From an uncultured Bacteroidota bacterium (lineage in GTDB: Bacteria > Bacteroidota > Bacteroidia > Chitinophagales > Chitinophagaceae), in contig CAIRYK010000009.1 in assembly GCA_903882805.1 (NCBI GenBank), positions 1 through 64,000 of the forward strand: a stretch of 64,000 bases of DNA, read 5' to 3'. The notes beneath the pieces are model-generated. The model searched no databases and was not told the origin of the DNA. It worked only from the letters and a program-made list of their open reading frames with translations. Numbering within the stretch: position 1 is the first letter of the stretch; the number at the start of each line of letters is the position of its first letter. The translations under genes were made by a program, and so were the position numbers. Shown one piece after another: positions 35,569 through 45,671 of the stretch.

Positions 35569-36444
35569 ATGCGCTTATTACGTTATTTGTTGTTGTCTAT
35601 TTGTTTGTTGGTAAGCGCATGGAGTAAAGCCAGCGTAACGCCGGCCAATTATGGCATATTAGTTTTTCCAGACAGAGCATACCTCGATGTGCAATCTCGG
35701 GTTACCACCGAGCGTTTTATTGATGCGCACCCATTCATGACAACCAACTATATTATTAGCGATATAGAGTTGCCGCATGCTATGGAGGTACAAACAGCCG
35801 ATTTTTATTTGTTGCTCTTGTTATGCATAATGCTTGGGGCTATACGGTATATGGATACCCGATATTTTATCAACCTGTGGCTTGCCTTTTGGAACCCAAC
35901 GCTAAGCAACCGCCAGCTAAAGGAGCAATTGCAGGGGGCGGGTATCCCCAATTTTTTGATGAATATATTTTTTACGTTTTCTGGCGGCGCATACATATAT
36001 TATATAGTTAAGTTTTTTACGCCCAATAACTCAGGCGTTATACCGCCTTCGCTGCTTATTATTATGCTCATAGCAGGTACAGGCGTTATATACCTTGCAA
36101 AGTATGCAGCTGTGCGGTTCAGCGGTTGGGCATTTAGGGTTGAGGGTATTACAGAGCATTATTTGTTTAATGTTTTTTTGATCAACAAGGTTTTAGGCAT
36201 CATGTTGTTGCCATTTATTATTGTTTTAGCCTTTGCCGATCATAACTGGGCGAGGCAAGTGGTGTTCATTTCTTTTTTGATTGCAGGCGCTTTATTGCTT
36301 GTCAGGTATTTGCGTTCGTGGCAGGTTTTTGGTTCGTTTTTCCAATTTAGTAAATTTCATTTTTTTATGTACCTTTGCGCCTCGGAATTATTGCCGTTGG
36401 CTGTCCTGATGAAGTTATTGTATAAAGGTTTAATGTTTTACTAA
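35569..36444 (+). CDS. DUF4271 membrane protein
   Basis: A 291-residue protein; MRLLRYLLLSICLLVSAWSKA reads as a signal peptide, and about 6 membrane segments follow after residue ~80 (FYLLLLLCIMLG, IPNFLMNIFFTFSGGAYIYYIV, LLIIMLIAGTGVIYL). DUF4271 family. In related genomes it commonly precedes a HemD-like gene, as it does here after 54 bases. A start at 35536 is also possible. Function unknown. Confidence 0.75.
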   Translation: MRLLRYLLLSICLLVSAWSKASVTPANYGILVFPDRAYLDVQSRVTTERFIDAHPFMTTNYIISDIELPHAMEVQTADFYLLLLLCIMLGAIRYMDTRYFINLWLAFWNPTLSNRQLKEQLQGAGIPNFLMNIFFTFSGGAYIYYIVKFFTPNNSGVIPPSLLIIMLIAGTGVIYLAKYAAVRFSGWAFRVEGITEHYLFNVFLINKVLGIMLLPFIIVLAFADHNWARQVVFISFLIAGALLLVRYLRSWQVFGSFFQFSKFHFFMYLCASELLPLAVLMKLLYKGLMFY

Positions 36445-36498
36445 TTCAAATTCATCAAGATAGCGTTAGTTCGTTGTTGTTTCCGATAATCCTTGTAT

Positions 36499-37308
36499 AT
36501 GGCCAAAGTTGTTCGTTCGCAAAAGAAGGGTGATGAAAAAAAAGAACCGAGGGTTGGCAGTATTCTGATAACTCAACCTCGTCCGGAAACTGAAAAGTCA
36601 CCTTACTTCGACCTTGCAAAAAAGTATAGCCTAAAACTCGACTTTCATGCGTTTATAAGGGTTGAAGGATTGACCGGAAAGGAGTTCAGGAAACAGAGAA
36701 TAGATATTTCTGAATACACTGCCATCATATTTGCCAGCCGCAACGCTGTGGATCATTTTTTTAGGATATGTGAAGAAATGAAGTACAAGGTGTCGCAAGA
36801 CATGAAGTACTTCTGTATTACAGAAGCTGTCGCGCTCTATTTGCAAAAATTCATACTGTATCGTAAACGTAAGGTGTTTTTTTCTGCCGATGGCAGTTCT
36901 GCAGGATTGATGGAGGTGATTGGAAAACACAAAACCGAAAAGTATATACTCCCGGTATCTGATGGCGCTAAAAACGATATTGCACAATATCTTATTAAGC
37001 ACAATATTAAGTATACCGATGCGACGCTTTACAGGATGGTGTCAAACGACATATCGGTTGTAATGCAGGAGAACTATGACATGATTGTGTTTTTTACGCC
37101 TTTTAGCGTGCAAACACTGTTTGAACACAATCCGGATTTTAAGCAAAACAACATGATCATAGGCGCTTTTGGACCCACAACGTCTAAAGCTGTTGAAGAT
37201 AGCGGTTTGCGTCTTGATGTAAAAGCGCCTGCCCCCAATGCACCATCAATGGTATCTGCGCTCGAGTTGTACTTAGCCCAATTAGCTGGTCCTGAAGAGG
37301 CTGAGTAG
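36499..37308 (+). CDS. Second uroporphyrinogen-III synthase homologue
   Basis: A 269-residue protein of the HemD fold: SILITQPRPETEKSPYFDLAKKYSL at the start, AIIFASRNAVDHFFRI, the inter-lobe part ILPVSDGAKNDIAQYL, and FFTPFSVQTLF with GAFGPTTSKAVEDSGL at the end. It shares the fold with HemD but differs from the operon copy at 4138-4848. It sits after DUF4271, a frequent Bacteroidota pairing. Whether it has synthase activity is unclear. Candidate TACCTTTG (36370-36377) lies inside the previous gene as a possible internal promoter. Confidence 0.78.
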   Translation: MAKVVRSQKKGDEKKEPRVGSILITQPRPETEKSPYFDLAKKYSLKLDFHAFIRVEGLTGKEFRKQRIDISEYTAIIFASRNAVDHFFRICEEMKYKVSQDMKYFCITEAVALYLQKFILYRKRKVFFSADGSSAGLMEVIGKHKTEKYILPVSDGAKNDIAQYLIKHNIKYTDATLYRMVSNDISVVMQENYDMIVFFTPFSVQTLFEHNPDFKQNNMIIGAFGPTTSKAVEDSGLRLDVKAPAPNAPSMVSALELYLAQLAGPEEAE

Positions 37309-37386
37309 TTTTATACCACTTTAATTATTGTTGATAGCGTTCCTCTGCTATTGATATACATTTTATCTATTGCCTAACTATTTGTC

Positions 37387-39426
37387 ATGGCCAACAGGTT
37401 GATTAATGAGCAGAGTCCTTACTTGCTTCAGCATGCGCACAATCCGGTAAATTGGTACCCTTGGGGCGATGAAGCCTTTGAAGCAGCCAGAGTGGCAAAC
37501 AAGCCGGTATTGGTAAGCATAGGCTATGCTGCATGCCACTGGTGCCATGTTATGGAACGGGAAAGTTTTGAAAACAGCGATGTGGCCGATTTAATGAATG
37601 AGCATTTCATTTGTGTGAAAGTAGATCGTGAAGAGCATCCCGATGTAGACCATATGTATATGGATGCGGTGCAGGCAATAGGAGGCAGCGGAGGGTGGCC
37701 GCTAAACGTGTTTGTAACGCCCGACAGAGCGCCTTTTTATGGCGGCACCTATTACCCGCCCAAACCGGCATATAACCGCCCGTCTTGGCCGCAATTGCTA
37801 CAGCATATTGCCCGCTTATGGAACGAACAATATGATGATGTGGCAGCCCAGGCGGGACAAATGGTGCAGTTTCTGCAAGATGCATCACGTAAACTTACCC
37901 GATCGAATATCAGTGAAATATCAGAAAGCACATGCGCTACTATAGCCGGTAACCTGATGAAGATGGCTGATAAAGAATATGGAGGCTTTGGAAATGCGCC
38001 TAAATTTCCCGGCGCTATGGCCATAGGTTATCTTCTTGAGTATCATCACTACACCGGCGATAAAGATGCACTGACGCATGCGCTGAAAAGCCTGGATAGT
38101 ATGATAGCCGGCGGTATATACGATCAGCTAGGAGGCGGTTTTGCTCGTTATTCTACCGACAAAGAATGGCTTGCTCCGCATTTTGAGAAAATGCTTTATG
38201 ACAATGCATTACTTATTGTAGCGCTTTGCGACGCCTTCAAGCTGACAGGCATAGAGAAGTATAAGCAGGTTGTTAAAGAAACGATTGCCTTCGTAGAGCG
38301 AGAGCTAAAAGACGATACCGGCGGATACTACTGCGCTCTTGACGCCGACAGCGAGGGGGTAGAAGGGAAGTTTTATACCTGGACCTACGAAGAGTGGGTA
38401 GAAGCTCTGGGCGAGCATGAAAATATGGCTATGCAGTTTTTTGGAATAATGCCCGGCGGCAACTGGGAGCACACCAACATCCTGCACATAGCAAAAACTA
38501 TAGAAGAAATAGCCGCCGATGATAATTGCACAGTAGAGCAAGTAAGCGAGAGCATAGATAAAGTGAAGCATAGATTGTTTCATTTACGTGAGCAAAGGAT
38601 AAGGCCGCAAACCGACGATAAAAGCCTGTTATCCTGGAACGCGTTGATGAATATTGCGTTATCTAAAGCGGCAGCGGCATTTGCGGCTACAGATGAAGCA
38701 TTGAGCCAAACATATATGAAGCGAGCAACAGACCATATGGTGTGGATGGTTGCTGAATTTGGGCGCAATGGCGCATGGAAGCACGTATGGAAAAGAGGTG
38801 AAGCTAAGATAGGCGCTTGCCTCGACGACTATGCCTATCTGGCCCAGGCTATGTTGCAATTGGCTACTGTCAGCGGCGAAAATAGCTGGATATCTGCATC
38901 GGAAAAGCTAATAGCGCATGCGATTAGTGATTTTAGCAGGGAAGATGGCTTCTTTTACTACAGCGCCGCCGGTAAAAAAGATATACCTGTGCGCAAGGTA
39001 GATCTCTATGACGGCGCAACGCCTTCTGCAAACGCTGTAATGGCCCATAACCTGTGGTTGTGTGGAATGTGTATGGAGCGCAGCGAATGGATAGACAGGG
39101 CCAATAGAATGCTGTATAACATGGCAGACACGACGAGCAGATATAGTTATTCGTTTGGATATTGGGCAATGTTGTTGCAACGTAAGCATCGCGGGCTACG
39201 AACAATCGTAGTATCCGGAACTGATATAGGACATAGTATGCGTGAAATAAAGGCAAAATTCGTGCCTCATATGTTTTCGCTTGCTTTAGCAAAAGAAATA
39301 TTTGAAATACCCCTCCTCGAAAATAAATTTTTTGGCTCTAAAATGTATATATTTGTTTGCTCGGAACAGGCATGCCTATCGCCTGTAACTACGGTGGGTG
39401 AGGCGTTTCATCTGCTTAGGAGTTAA
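37387..39426 (+). CDS. DUF255 thioredoxin-like protein (YyaL/SPATA20 family)
   Basis: A 679-residue two-domain protein. The N-terminal thioredoxin-like domain has the [14 protein letters not shown] motif (near residue 50), normal for this family. The rest is an (alpha/alpha)6 barrel as in glycoside hydrolase-like proteins: [40 protein letters not shown] and [14 protein letters not shown]. Its reaction is not established. Full length, no signal peptide; cytoplasmic. Confidence 0.88.
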   Translation: MANRLINEQSPYLLQHAHNPVNWYPWGDEAFEAARVANKPVLVSIGYAACHWCHVMERESFENSDVADLMNEHFICVKVDREEHPDVDHMYMDAVQAIGGSGGWPLNVFVTPDRAPFYGGTYYPPKPAYNRPSWPQLLQHIARLWNEQYDDVAAQAGQMVQFLQDASRKLTRSNISEISESTCATIAGNLMKMADKEYGGFGNAPKFPGAMAIGYLLEYHHYTGDKDALTHALKSLDSMIAGGIYDQLGGGFARYSTDKEWLAPHFEKMLYDNALLIVALCDAFKLTGIEKYKQVVKETIAFVERELKDDTGGYYCALDADSEGVEGKFYTWTYEEWVEALGEHENMAMQFFGIMPGGNWEHTNILHIAKTIEEIAADDNCTVEQVSESIDKVKHRLFHLREQRIRPQTDDKSLLSWNALMNIALSKAAAAFAATDEALSQTYMKRATDHMVWMVAEFGRNGAWKHVWKRGEAKIGACLDDYAYLAQAMLQLATVSGENSWISASEKLIAHAISDFSREDGFFYYSAAGKKDIPVRKVDLYDGATPSANAVMAHNLWLCGMCMERSEWIDRANRMLYNMADTTSRYSYSFGYWAMLLQRKHRGLRTIVVSGTDIGHSMREIKAKFVPHMFSLALAKEIFEIPLLENKFFGSKMYIFVCSEQACLSPVTTVGEAFHLLRS

Positions 39427-39501
39427 CAAAAATGAATGAAAACCACGTTTAAAAAGTTAGTTTTGCACAGGCAATAATTAACATTTTTTTTTTGAAAGTT
39501 G

Positions 39502-39509
39502 TATTTTTG
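39502..39509 (+). promoter_or_regulatory. Possible -7 box (TATTTTTG) upstream of gldK
   Basis: TATTTTTG lies about 97 bases before the gldK ATG; another (TAGTTTTG, 39458-39465) is further up. No good -33 for either. Confidence 0.35.
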
Positions 39510-39605
39510 GAAAAAACTTTGAATATTGTGCGTCCATTCGGATTTGTGAACAAGAAATGCTTGAAATAATATAGTTGCCAAATAGCAAAAACAATAGATA
39601 GTAGT

Positions 39606-40880
39606 ATGAAAAAAACTTTCCTGAAGGTCTCTGCTTTAGCTTTGCTTGCTCTTACAGCGGCTGGTTGCGGGCAACCGACTTCCAACGGCCAATTAATAGG
39701 AGACCAAACAAGAATGAATTACAGGGCTCCATTGCCTATTGGAATGGTATTCGTTCCGTCAGGCACATTCAAAATGGGCGCCAGCGATGAAGACATTCGT
39801 GGCAGAAATGACGCTACCATTCACACTGTACAGGTTGCGGGCTTCTATATGGATGCTACTGAAGTTTCGAATCAGGAATACCGTCAGTTTACAAACTGGG
39901 TTAGAGATTCTATAGCAAATACTATACTCGGAAACTTCAAAGATCTTCCGGACGGTCGTCAGGTGCTTGATAACAAGCGCATCAACTGGAAAGATCCTGA
40001 ATTACAGGATCAACTAACCCAGATGTATGTACCGGCTGAGTTATCAGGTTGGGGAGAAAAACGCGTTGATGCAAAAGGACTGAAGTATCATTATACTTCA
40101 TTCGATTACAATGCAGCAGCTATGCACCCTACAGAATCTGAAATTAAGTTTGTGAACGATTTCGTAGTGCCAATTTATCCTGATACTACCGTTTGGGTAC
40201 GTCAGTTCAACTACGCATACAACGAGCCTATAGCGCGCCAGTACTTCTGGTTTCAGGGCTTCAACAGATACCCTGTTGTGGGCGTTAACTGGAAGCAAAC
40301 AAAGGCATTCTGCGATTGGCGTACACGCTATTGGCAGTCTGACCGCGAAAAACAAAAGTTTTATTTCGAAGGCCGCTTCCGCTTGCCATCAGAGCAAGAG
40401 TGGGAATATGCAGCTCGCGGCGGTCGTAATGAGTCTCCTTACCCATGGGGCGGTCCGTACATCATCAACAAGAAAGGATGTTATTTGGCCAACTTCAAAC
40501 CACAGCGCGGCAACTACTCGGCAGATGGCGGTTTGTATACTGTTCCGGTTGATTGGTATGCGGCAAACGACTATGGTTTGAAAAATATGTCGGGCAATGT
40601 TTCTGAGTGGACTGAGTCAGCATTCTTTGGCGGTTCTTATAATCAGCAAGCAGATATCAACCCATTGGTTATATATAACGTGCAGGCAAATGAAGCAAGA
40701 GATAAGCCATATTTGGCCCGCAAAGTGGTAAGAGGCGGAAGTTGGAGAGATGTATCGTACTACTTGCAGGTAAGCACCAGAGATTACGAATATCAGGACA
40801 CTTCAAAAGCATACATAGGATTCCGTTGCGTGTACACCCAGATCGCTCCTGCTTTGACTAACAGAAGACCAATCCGTTAA
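39606..40880 (+). CDS. gldK: T9SS/gliding lipoprotein GldK
   Basis: Outer-membrane-associated component of the type IX secretion ring with GldN. A 424-residue lipoprotein (lipobox LTAAGC, Cys at about 21) with a formylglycine-generating-enzyme-like domain: FVPSGTFKMGASDED, GFYMDATEVSNQEYRQF, VVGVNWKQTKAFCDWR, RLPSEQEWEYAARGG and GNVSEWTESAFFGGSYN near the C-terminus with RKVVRGGSWRD. First gene of gldKLMN, all tandem with 27-60 base gaps. Intact. Confidence 0.96.
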   Translation: MKKTFLKVSALALLALTAAGCGQPTSNGQLIGDQTRMNYRAPLPIGMVFVPSGTFKMGASDEDIRGRNDATIHTVQVAGFYMDATEVSNQEYRQFTNWVRDSIANTILGNFKDLPDGRQVLDNKRINWKDPELQDQLTQMYVPAELSGWGEKRVDAKGLKYHYTSFDYNAAAMHPTESEIKFVNDFVVPIYPDTTVWVRQFNYAYNEPIARQYFWFQGFNRYPVVGVNWKQTKAFCDWRTRYWQSDREKQKFYFEGRFRLPSEQEWEYAARGGRNESPYPWGGPYIINKKGCYLANFKPQRGNYSADGGLYTVPVDWYAANDYGLKNMSGNVSEWTESAFFGGSYNQQADINPLVIYNVQANEARDKPYLARKVVRGGSWRDVSYYLQVSTRDYEYQDTSKAYIGFRCVYTQIAPALTNRRPIR

Positions 40881-40939
40881 TAAGTTACAAAAAATAACAC
40901 AAACCTTTTTAATAAACAAAGAAAGAAAAATCAGCTAAA

Positions 40940-41779
40940 ATGAATCCAATAGCACTGTTTTTTGAAACCGACAAAGGCAAGTACCTGAAAAATCTGATCA
41001 TTGGTCTTGGAGCCTCTGTTGTATTGATGGGTGCCCTTTTTAAAATTCAACACTGGCCCGGAGCAAGCGTAATGCTTACAACTGGTATGCTTGTTGAGGC
41101 GTTTATCTTTGCGCTGCTCGGTTTGTTACCCCCTCACCACGACTACTATTGGGAAAGATTCTATCCAGATATCACTGAGAATCCGCACGTAGAAGCACAT
41201 CGTAAAGGCATCAAATTGAACGCTGCAAAACATGGCGCTGACGGCACAAAACCAGGCGATTCTCCAATGAAGTCATTGGATAAAATGCTTGAGGAAGCCT
41301 CAATCAATACGCCAAACCTGAAGAAGCTGAATGAGAATTTCCAAAACTTCAGCAAAGTAGCAAGTCAGATGAAAGATATGTCTGAAGTAGCTGCATCAAC
41401 AGGAGCATATTCTCAGAGCGCACGTGAAGCAGCAACTGCTTTAGGCGAAATGAAACAAACGTTCCAGGGCGCAACCAAAACAATGACAGCTTTTAACAGC
41501 GCAGCAGACGATACAACTAAATTCCACCAACAGGTTGTCGTTCTTTCTAAAAATCTGGGTACTTTGAACCAGATATATGAAGTAGAACTTTCTGATGCCA
41601 ACAACCACCTGAAAGCTATGAACAAATTCTATAGCAATCTGGTTAATGCATCTGAAGCTATGGCTTCAAGTGCAACTGATGCGAACAAGGCTAAAGAACA
41701 AATTGGCCTGCTTGCTAAAAACCTGAGCGTTCTGAATTCAGTATATGGCAATATGCTAACTGCTATGCAGGGTCGTTAA
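40940..41779 (+). CDS. gldL: T9SS motor subunit GldL
   Basis: Inner-membrane proton-driven motor subunit working with GldM. The 279-residue protein has two N-terminal membrane helices (NLIIGLGASVVLMGALFKI and LTTGMLVEAFIFALLGLLP) including the glutamate in GMLVEAF expected in proton transfer, then a long cytoplasmic helical region from ~residue 110. It lies 59 bases after gldK and 56 before gldM. Confidence 0.95.
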   Translation: MNPIALFFETDKGKYLKNLIIGLGASVVLMGALFKIQHWPGASVMLTTGMLVEAFIFALLGLLPPHHDYYWERFYPDITENPHVEAHRKGIKLNAAKHGADGTKPGDSPMKSLDKMLEEASINTPNLKKLNENFQNFSKVASQMKDMSEVAASTGAYSQSAREAATALGEMKQTFQGATKTMTAFNSAADDTTKFHQQVVVLSKNLGTLNQIYEVELSDANNHLKAMNKFYSNLVNASEAMASSATDANKAKEQIGLLAKNLSVLNSVYGNMLTAMQGR

Positions 41780-41835
41780 TTCAGATTTAAGTTGTAGGTG
41801 AAACAATTAATTATAATCAAAGTAAAAGCTAGATA

Positions 41836-43404
41836 ATGTCTATACCTAAAGAGCCGCGACAGATAATGATCAACCTGATGTATCTGGTGTTGACAGCCCT
41901 GTTGGCCCTAAATGTATCAAATGAGATCCTCAACGCCTTCAAGGTGCTTGCCAAGGGCATCAGTGATTCGAACGTGTCTATCGATAGAAAGACGACAGAG
42001 GTTTATGAGCAGATCAAAGAGAATGAAAAGCTCCCAGGTCAGGCAGATAAAGTTCGCCCGTACAGAATGAAAGCTGATGAAGTGGTTTTGAAATGTAACG
42101 AAGTAATGAAGTACTTTGATACATGGAAAGAGCGTATTGTTGCTAAATCTGGCGGACGTACAGAAGATGGTTCTATCAAAGCAGAGGGCGACATTGATGC
42201 AACAACATCATTGTTGGTTGAGCAGAAAGGCGGCGACACCATGAGACAGAAAATCACCGAACTGAGAAGGTTTATGTTGGAGTCTGTATTGCCTAAAGAT
42301 TCTGGTTTGATTAGCCCATTGATGCCATTGCGCATAGAGTCTGTGAAAAAATCAGAACACAATCCTACAGGCGATTGGAACATTGGATATTTCGAACACA
42401 TGCCTACAGTGGCGGCTATAGCAATGTTCTCTAAGTTTCAGAACGACGTTCGCAGCAGTGAAGCATTGGTGATTGCAAAGTTGTATGAAGAAGCGCACTT
42501 GAAAGACGTGAAATTTGATACTTTGGCTGCAGTTGCGGTACCAAAAACAAGTTATGCGCTTGCCGGCGATAAAATAGAAGCTTCTATTCTGTTGGCTGCC
42601 TTCAACAAAGGCAACAAGCCAACTGTAAATATTCAACAAGGCGGCGGCTCGAAAAAAGAACCAGTAAATGGAGTAGTTCCATGGGAAACTATTGCAACCG
42701 GTACAGGATTGCAGACAGTGAAAGGAACCATAACACTTAACAATGGAGATGAGCAAATAGTTAGAAACTGGATGTTCGAATACATGGTTGGTACTACGGG
42801 CGCTTCATTGCAGTTGGATAAGATGAACGTATTTTACATTGGCGTACCAAATCCTGTTACTGTTGCTGCTGCCGGTTATTCTGTAGAAGACGTTTCTCTT
42901 GCAATTCCAAACTCAAAGGCAGAACCAGATGCTGAAAAAGGCAAGGGGCATTACAACATCTTTGTTGATAAAGTTGGTACTGTTGACGTAGCGATCAATG
43001 CAAAGACAAAAGAAGGTCCTGTAAAGCAGGTAGGAAAAATGACAGTACGTGTTAAACGTATCCCCGATCCTGTTGCTCAGGTAATGGGCCAGTCTTCAGG
43101 CGGTATGTCCGCATCAACTTTCAGAGCCCAAATCGCTCCTGCGGCAGTTCTTAAAGATTTCGAATTCGATACACGTTTCCAGATTGTTTCTTTCTCTTTC
43201 TACATGCTTCCTAAAGGTAAGGACATTGTAGGCCCTTATGATGTTAAGAACCCATTGGGTTGCCGTTTCGACCAGAACAAAGATGTTGAAAAGGCGATTA
43301 AAATGGCAAAAGCTGGCGACAGAATAATCATTGAAGAAATTAAGGCAGTAGGACCAGATAAGACACCAAGAAAGTTGAATGGTATTCTATTGACACTAAA
43401 TTAG
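41836..43404 (+). CDS. gldM: T9SS motor subunit GldM
   Basis: Single-pass inner-membrane protein with large periplasmic domains that couples the motor to GldKN. The 522-residue protein starts MSIPKEPRQIMINLMYLVLTALLALNVSNEIL, with the conserved N-terminal helix and the arginine before it. Four periplasmic domains follow up to the C-terminal KTPRKLNGILLTLN. The VAGSYVEDVSLAIPN-like and FRAQIAPAAVLKDFEFD segments match the family. Normal length. Confidence 0.95.
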   Translation: MSIPKEPRQIMINLMYLVLTALLALNVSNEILNAFKVLAKGISDSNVSIDRKTTEVYEQIKENEKLPGQADKVRPYRMKADEVVLKCNEVMKYFDTWKERIVAKSGGRTEDGSIKAEGDIDATTSLLVEQKGGDTMRQKITELRRFMLESVLPKDSGLISPLMPLRIESVKKSEHNPTGDWNIGYFEHMPTVAAIAMFSKFQNDVRSSEALVIAKLYEEAHLKDVKFDTLAAVAVPKTSYALAGDKIEASILLAAFNKGNKPTVNIQQGGGSKKEPVNGVVPWETIATGTGLQTVKGTITLNNGDEQIVRNWMFEYMVGTTGASLQLDKMNVFYIGVPNPVTVAAAGYSVEDVSLAIPNSKAEPDAEKGKGHYNIFVDKVGTVDVAINAKTKEGPVKQVGKMTVRVKRIPDPVAQVMGQSSGGMSASTFRAQIAPAAVLKDFEFDTRFQIVSFSFYMLPKGKDIVGPYDVKNPLGCRFDQNKDVEKAIKMAKAGDRIIIEEIKAVGPDKTPRKLNGILLTLN

Positions 43405-43431
43405 TAAACTAAGTAAAAAATTGAAAAGGAT

Positions 43432-44370
43432 ATGACCATCCCAAATTCATTTAGATTAACATTATCTGCAGTATTATTGTTTACGGGTTCATTTGCGTTT
43501 GCTCAGACTCCCGGATCTACAACAAGAACGTCTGATGCGGGTACCTCAGATCCAGCCCTTACCAAGCCAGCTGATGGCGTTAAGGATGGTTGGCAAAAGT
43601 CTCTAACATCAGATGGTGCATGGGATAGAGTGTCTCATTTTACTATGCCCATTCCTTGGCAGCATATTCGTGAGGACGATATCCTTTGGAAAAAGAGAGT
43701 TTGGCGCGAGATTGATATTCGTGAGAAACAAAACGTAGCATTTCGTTATACTGGCGATGAAAATACTGGCGGCGGTATGTTCATAGAAATTTTGCTCGAT
43801 GCATTGAAAAGAGGTAAGATCAAAGGCTACAAAGCCATGGTTGATGACCGTTTCAGTTCTGTAATGAGCAAGGATGAGATAATGGAAACAACAGCTGGTA
43901 AAACAGATACGCTGATAGTAACAGATCCTATCACAGGAAGTGAGGTTACAAAAATCACTACTCGTGACTTCAATCCTGAGGATATTACGAAGTACAGAAT
44001 CAAGGAAGACTGGATTTTCGACCGCAACCAGGGTCAGATGGTTGTGCGTATTGCGGGTCTAGCTCCAATTATTGACCTATACAACGATCAGCACGTGTAC
44101 ATCGGTTCTAAACCAATGTTCTGGCTATATTATCCCGATATTCGCGGTCTGTTGGCTCAATACGAAGTTGTGAACCCACAAAACGATATAGCTCGTTACA
44201 CTTGGGACGAATTCTTCGAAAGCCGTCAGTTTGCAAGCAAGATTACCAAGGTTAGCAATCCATTCCAGCAAGAATTCAAAGAGCGCCTCAACCCAATGGA
44301 GTCGCTTTATGAAAGCCAACATGCAGCTGAAGAGATCTTCAATAAAGAGCATGATATGTGGGTTTACTAA
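43432..44370 (+). CDS. gldN: T9SS/gliding protein GldN
   Basis: Periplasmic partner of GldK in the T9SS ring. A 312-residue protein with signal peptide (LSAVLLFTGSFAFAQ) and the family's ILWKKRVWREIDIREKQN, ITKYRIKEDWIFDRNQG and FWLYYPDIRGLLAQYEV segments. Last gene of the operon, followed by a strong terminator. Residues 159-174 (DTLIVTDPITGSEVTK) reappear almost unchanged in an unrelated protein at 54001-54048. Confidence 0.95.
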   Translation: MTIPNSFRLTLSAVLLFTGSFAFAQTPGSTTRTSDAGTSDPALTKPADGVKDGWQKSLTSDGAWDRVSHFTMPIPWQHIREDDILWKKRVWREIDIREKQNVAFRYTGDENTGGGMFIEILLDALKRGKIKGYKAMVDDRFSSVMSKDEIMETTAGKTDTLIVTDPITGSEVTKITTRDFNPEDITKYRIKEDWIFDRNQGQMVVRIAGLAPIIDLYNDQHVYIGSKPMFWLYYPDIRGLLAQYEVVNPQNDIARYTWDEFFESRQFASKITKVSNPFQQEFKERLNPMESLYESQHAAEEIFNKEHDMWVY

Positions 44371-44400
44371 TACCGCATATTCTAGTAAAATACTACTAAA

Positions 44401-44438
44401 AGTAAAAGAGCCCTCCAATACCGGAGGGCTCTTTTACT
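44401..44438. terminator. Bidirectional terminator after gldKLMN
   Basis: A perfect 16-bp stem AGTAAAAGAGCCCTCC (44401-44416) with GGAGGGCTCTTTTACT (44423-44438) around AATACC. It serves gldN and the convergent protease-like gene. Confidence 0.9.
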
Positions 44439-44463
44439 TGTGATGTAACTAATATGCCAATAC

Positions 44464-45519
44464 CTACCTATTCCCAATATACTGTTCTAATTCATTTTTT
44501 ATTACAGACAACGGAGATGCGATTGCGTTGATATACTGAATATTACCTTCCTGATCGTTTTTAATTGAAAACTGTATTCCGCTTGCCTCACTCTGTATGG
44601 CATTAACCATGTACTTATCCTGTATGGTATCATATACCACATAAGGAGCTCCAGATGAGCCAAAACGGAAATAGCCTTTTATCAGGTATCGGTATCCCTC
44701 GAGCAGATAGTTGCCGCCAACATCATCTATAAATACATTGAAATGATCAAGCATCCCCTCAATTTTCGCTTCGTTTAGTAGTCTGCCTGTAGGGTAGGTG
44801 GGGGAGCTTTGTAAGCAACTTAACTTATCGACTGTTTCATCAAGAAAATCATAGTTAACATCGAGATGAGGAATTTTATCTAGTATTTCTTTTGGCGCAT
44901 TCACTGTGCGATATAATGCAATATCGGCTCCGTAGAATGCTTTTACCAATTCTACTTCCACCAGGAAGGTATGCTTATGTATTGCAGGTTCGTACATAAT
45001 GTGGCTTGCATCAAATTGTAGCGTTAATCCCGGGTCGTTGTAAAAAAGGTTATTCTTGAAGTGCAATACAAGGTACGGTCTGCATATTTTTTTCGCAGCG
45101 AGTGTTGCCCAGCGTGTGTCGAAACGTTTTTGTTTTAGAATGTTCGTTATTGTTTGCAGATGTGTTTGGTCGTTGGTATTTAGGTAGCGTTTATGAGTGT
45201 AATCGTCTACAAAGTAATGTTGATCTAAAAATCTATTCTGCGATCCATCGAGTTTCGAAAAAATTTCTTTCTTGTATATTTCCTCATCTATCGACCGAAA
45301 GTATCCTGCCTGTAGCCGGAGGTTGTGCGCTACGCTAAGAAAGTAGCCATTACCAATATGGAAAGCGCAGATGTTGTTCTCGAAAGTGCGTTTAAGTGGA
45401 TCATTAGCATCATACGACCACATAATTCTTTGCAATGGCGATGTTTGCTCATTGATCAGCGCTTGTTTTTTACCGATCATATCGCCGCCCTGTTTGTTAA
45501 TATCGAGGTGTAAAAACAT
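44464..45519 (-). CDS. Trypsin-like (PA clan) serine protease homologue, no signal peptide
   Basis: A 351-residue protein of unrecognised family with a chymotrypsin-like triad in the expected order: CAFHIGNGYFLSVAHNL (His65), YGADIALYR (Asp199) and FRFGSSGAPYVVY (Ser289, equal to the GDSGGP motif). The order and the SPTYPTG segment before Ser fit the S1 fold. There is no signal peptide, so it probably acts inside the cell; many such proteases in bacteria are effector or stress proteins. Single gene, convergent with gldN. The first ATG is used; ATG 45480 is an alternative. Active-site assignment is by pattern; substrate unknown. Confidence 0.7.
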   Translation of the reverse strand: MFLHLDINKQGGDMIGKKQALINEQTSPLQRIMWSYDANDPLKRTFENNICAFHIGNGYFLSVAHNLRLQAGYFRSIDEEIYKKEIFSKLDGSQNRFLDQHYFVDDYTHKRYLNTNDQTHLQTITNILKQKRFDTRWATLAAKKICRPYLVLHFKNNLFYNDPGLTLQFDASHIMYEPAIHKHTFLVEVELVKAFYGADIALYRTVNAPKEILDKIPHLDVNYDFLDETVDKLSCLQSSPTYPTGRLLNEAKIEGMLDHFNVFIDDVGGNYLLEGYRYLIKGYFRFGSSGAPYVVYDTIQDKYMVNAIQSEASGIQFSIKNDQEGNIQYINAIASPLSVIKNELEQYIGNR

Positions 45520-45671
45520 GAATTGCTATTTTAATGGATGTTACTGTGAAATTACTCAATTGTCGTGACTATTAATAATGATGCCTAGGGCAATATATGG
45601 AGCTTGTGTTTGCACTCAGGTGTTGAATACCCGAAAATATTGTTGATTTTTGCAAGAATAAACAGATCTTA

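Noticed and set aside
36370-36377. TACCTTTG inside the DUF4271 gene as promoter for the HemD-like gene
   Set aside because: Located within coding sequence with no -33; kept only as a note.
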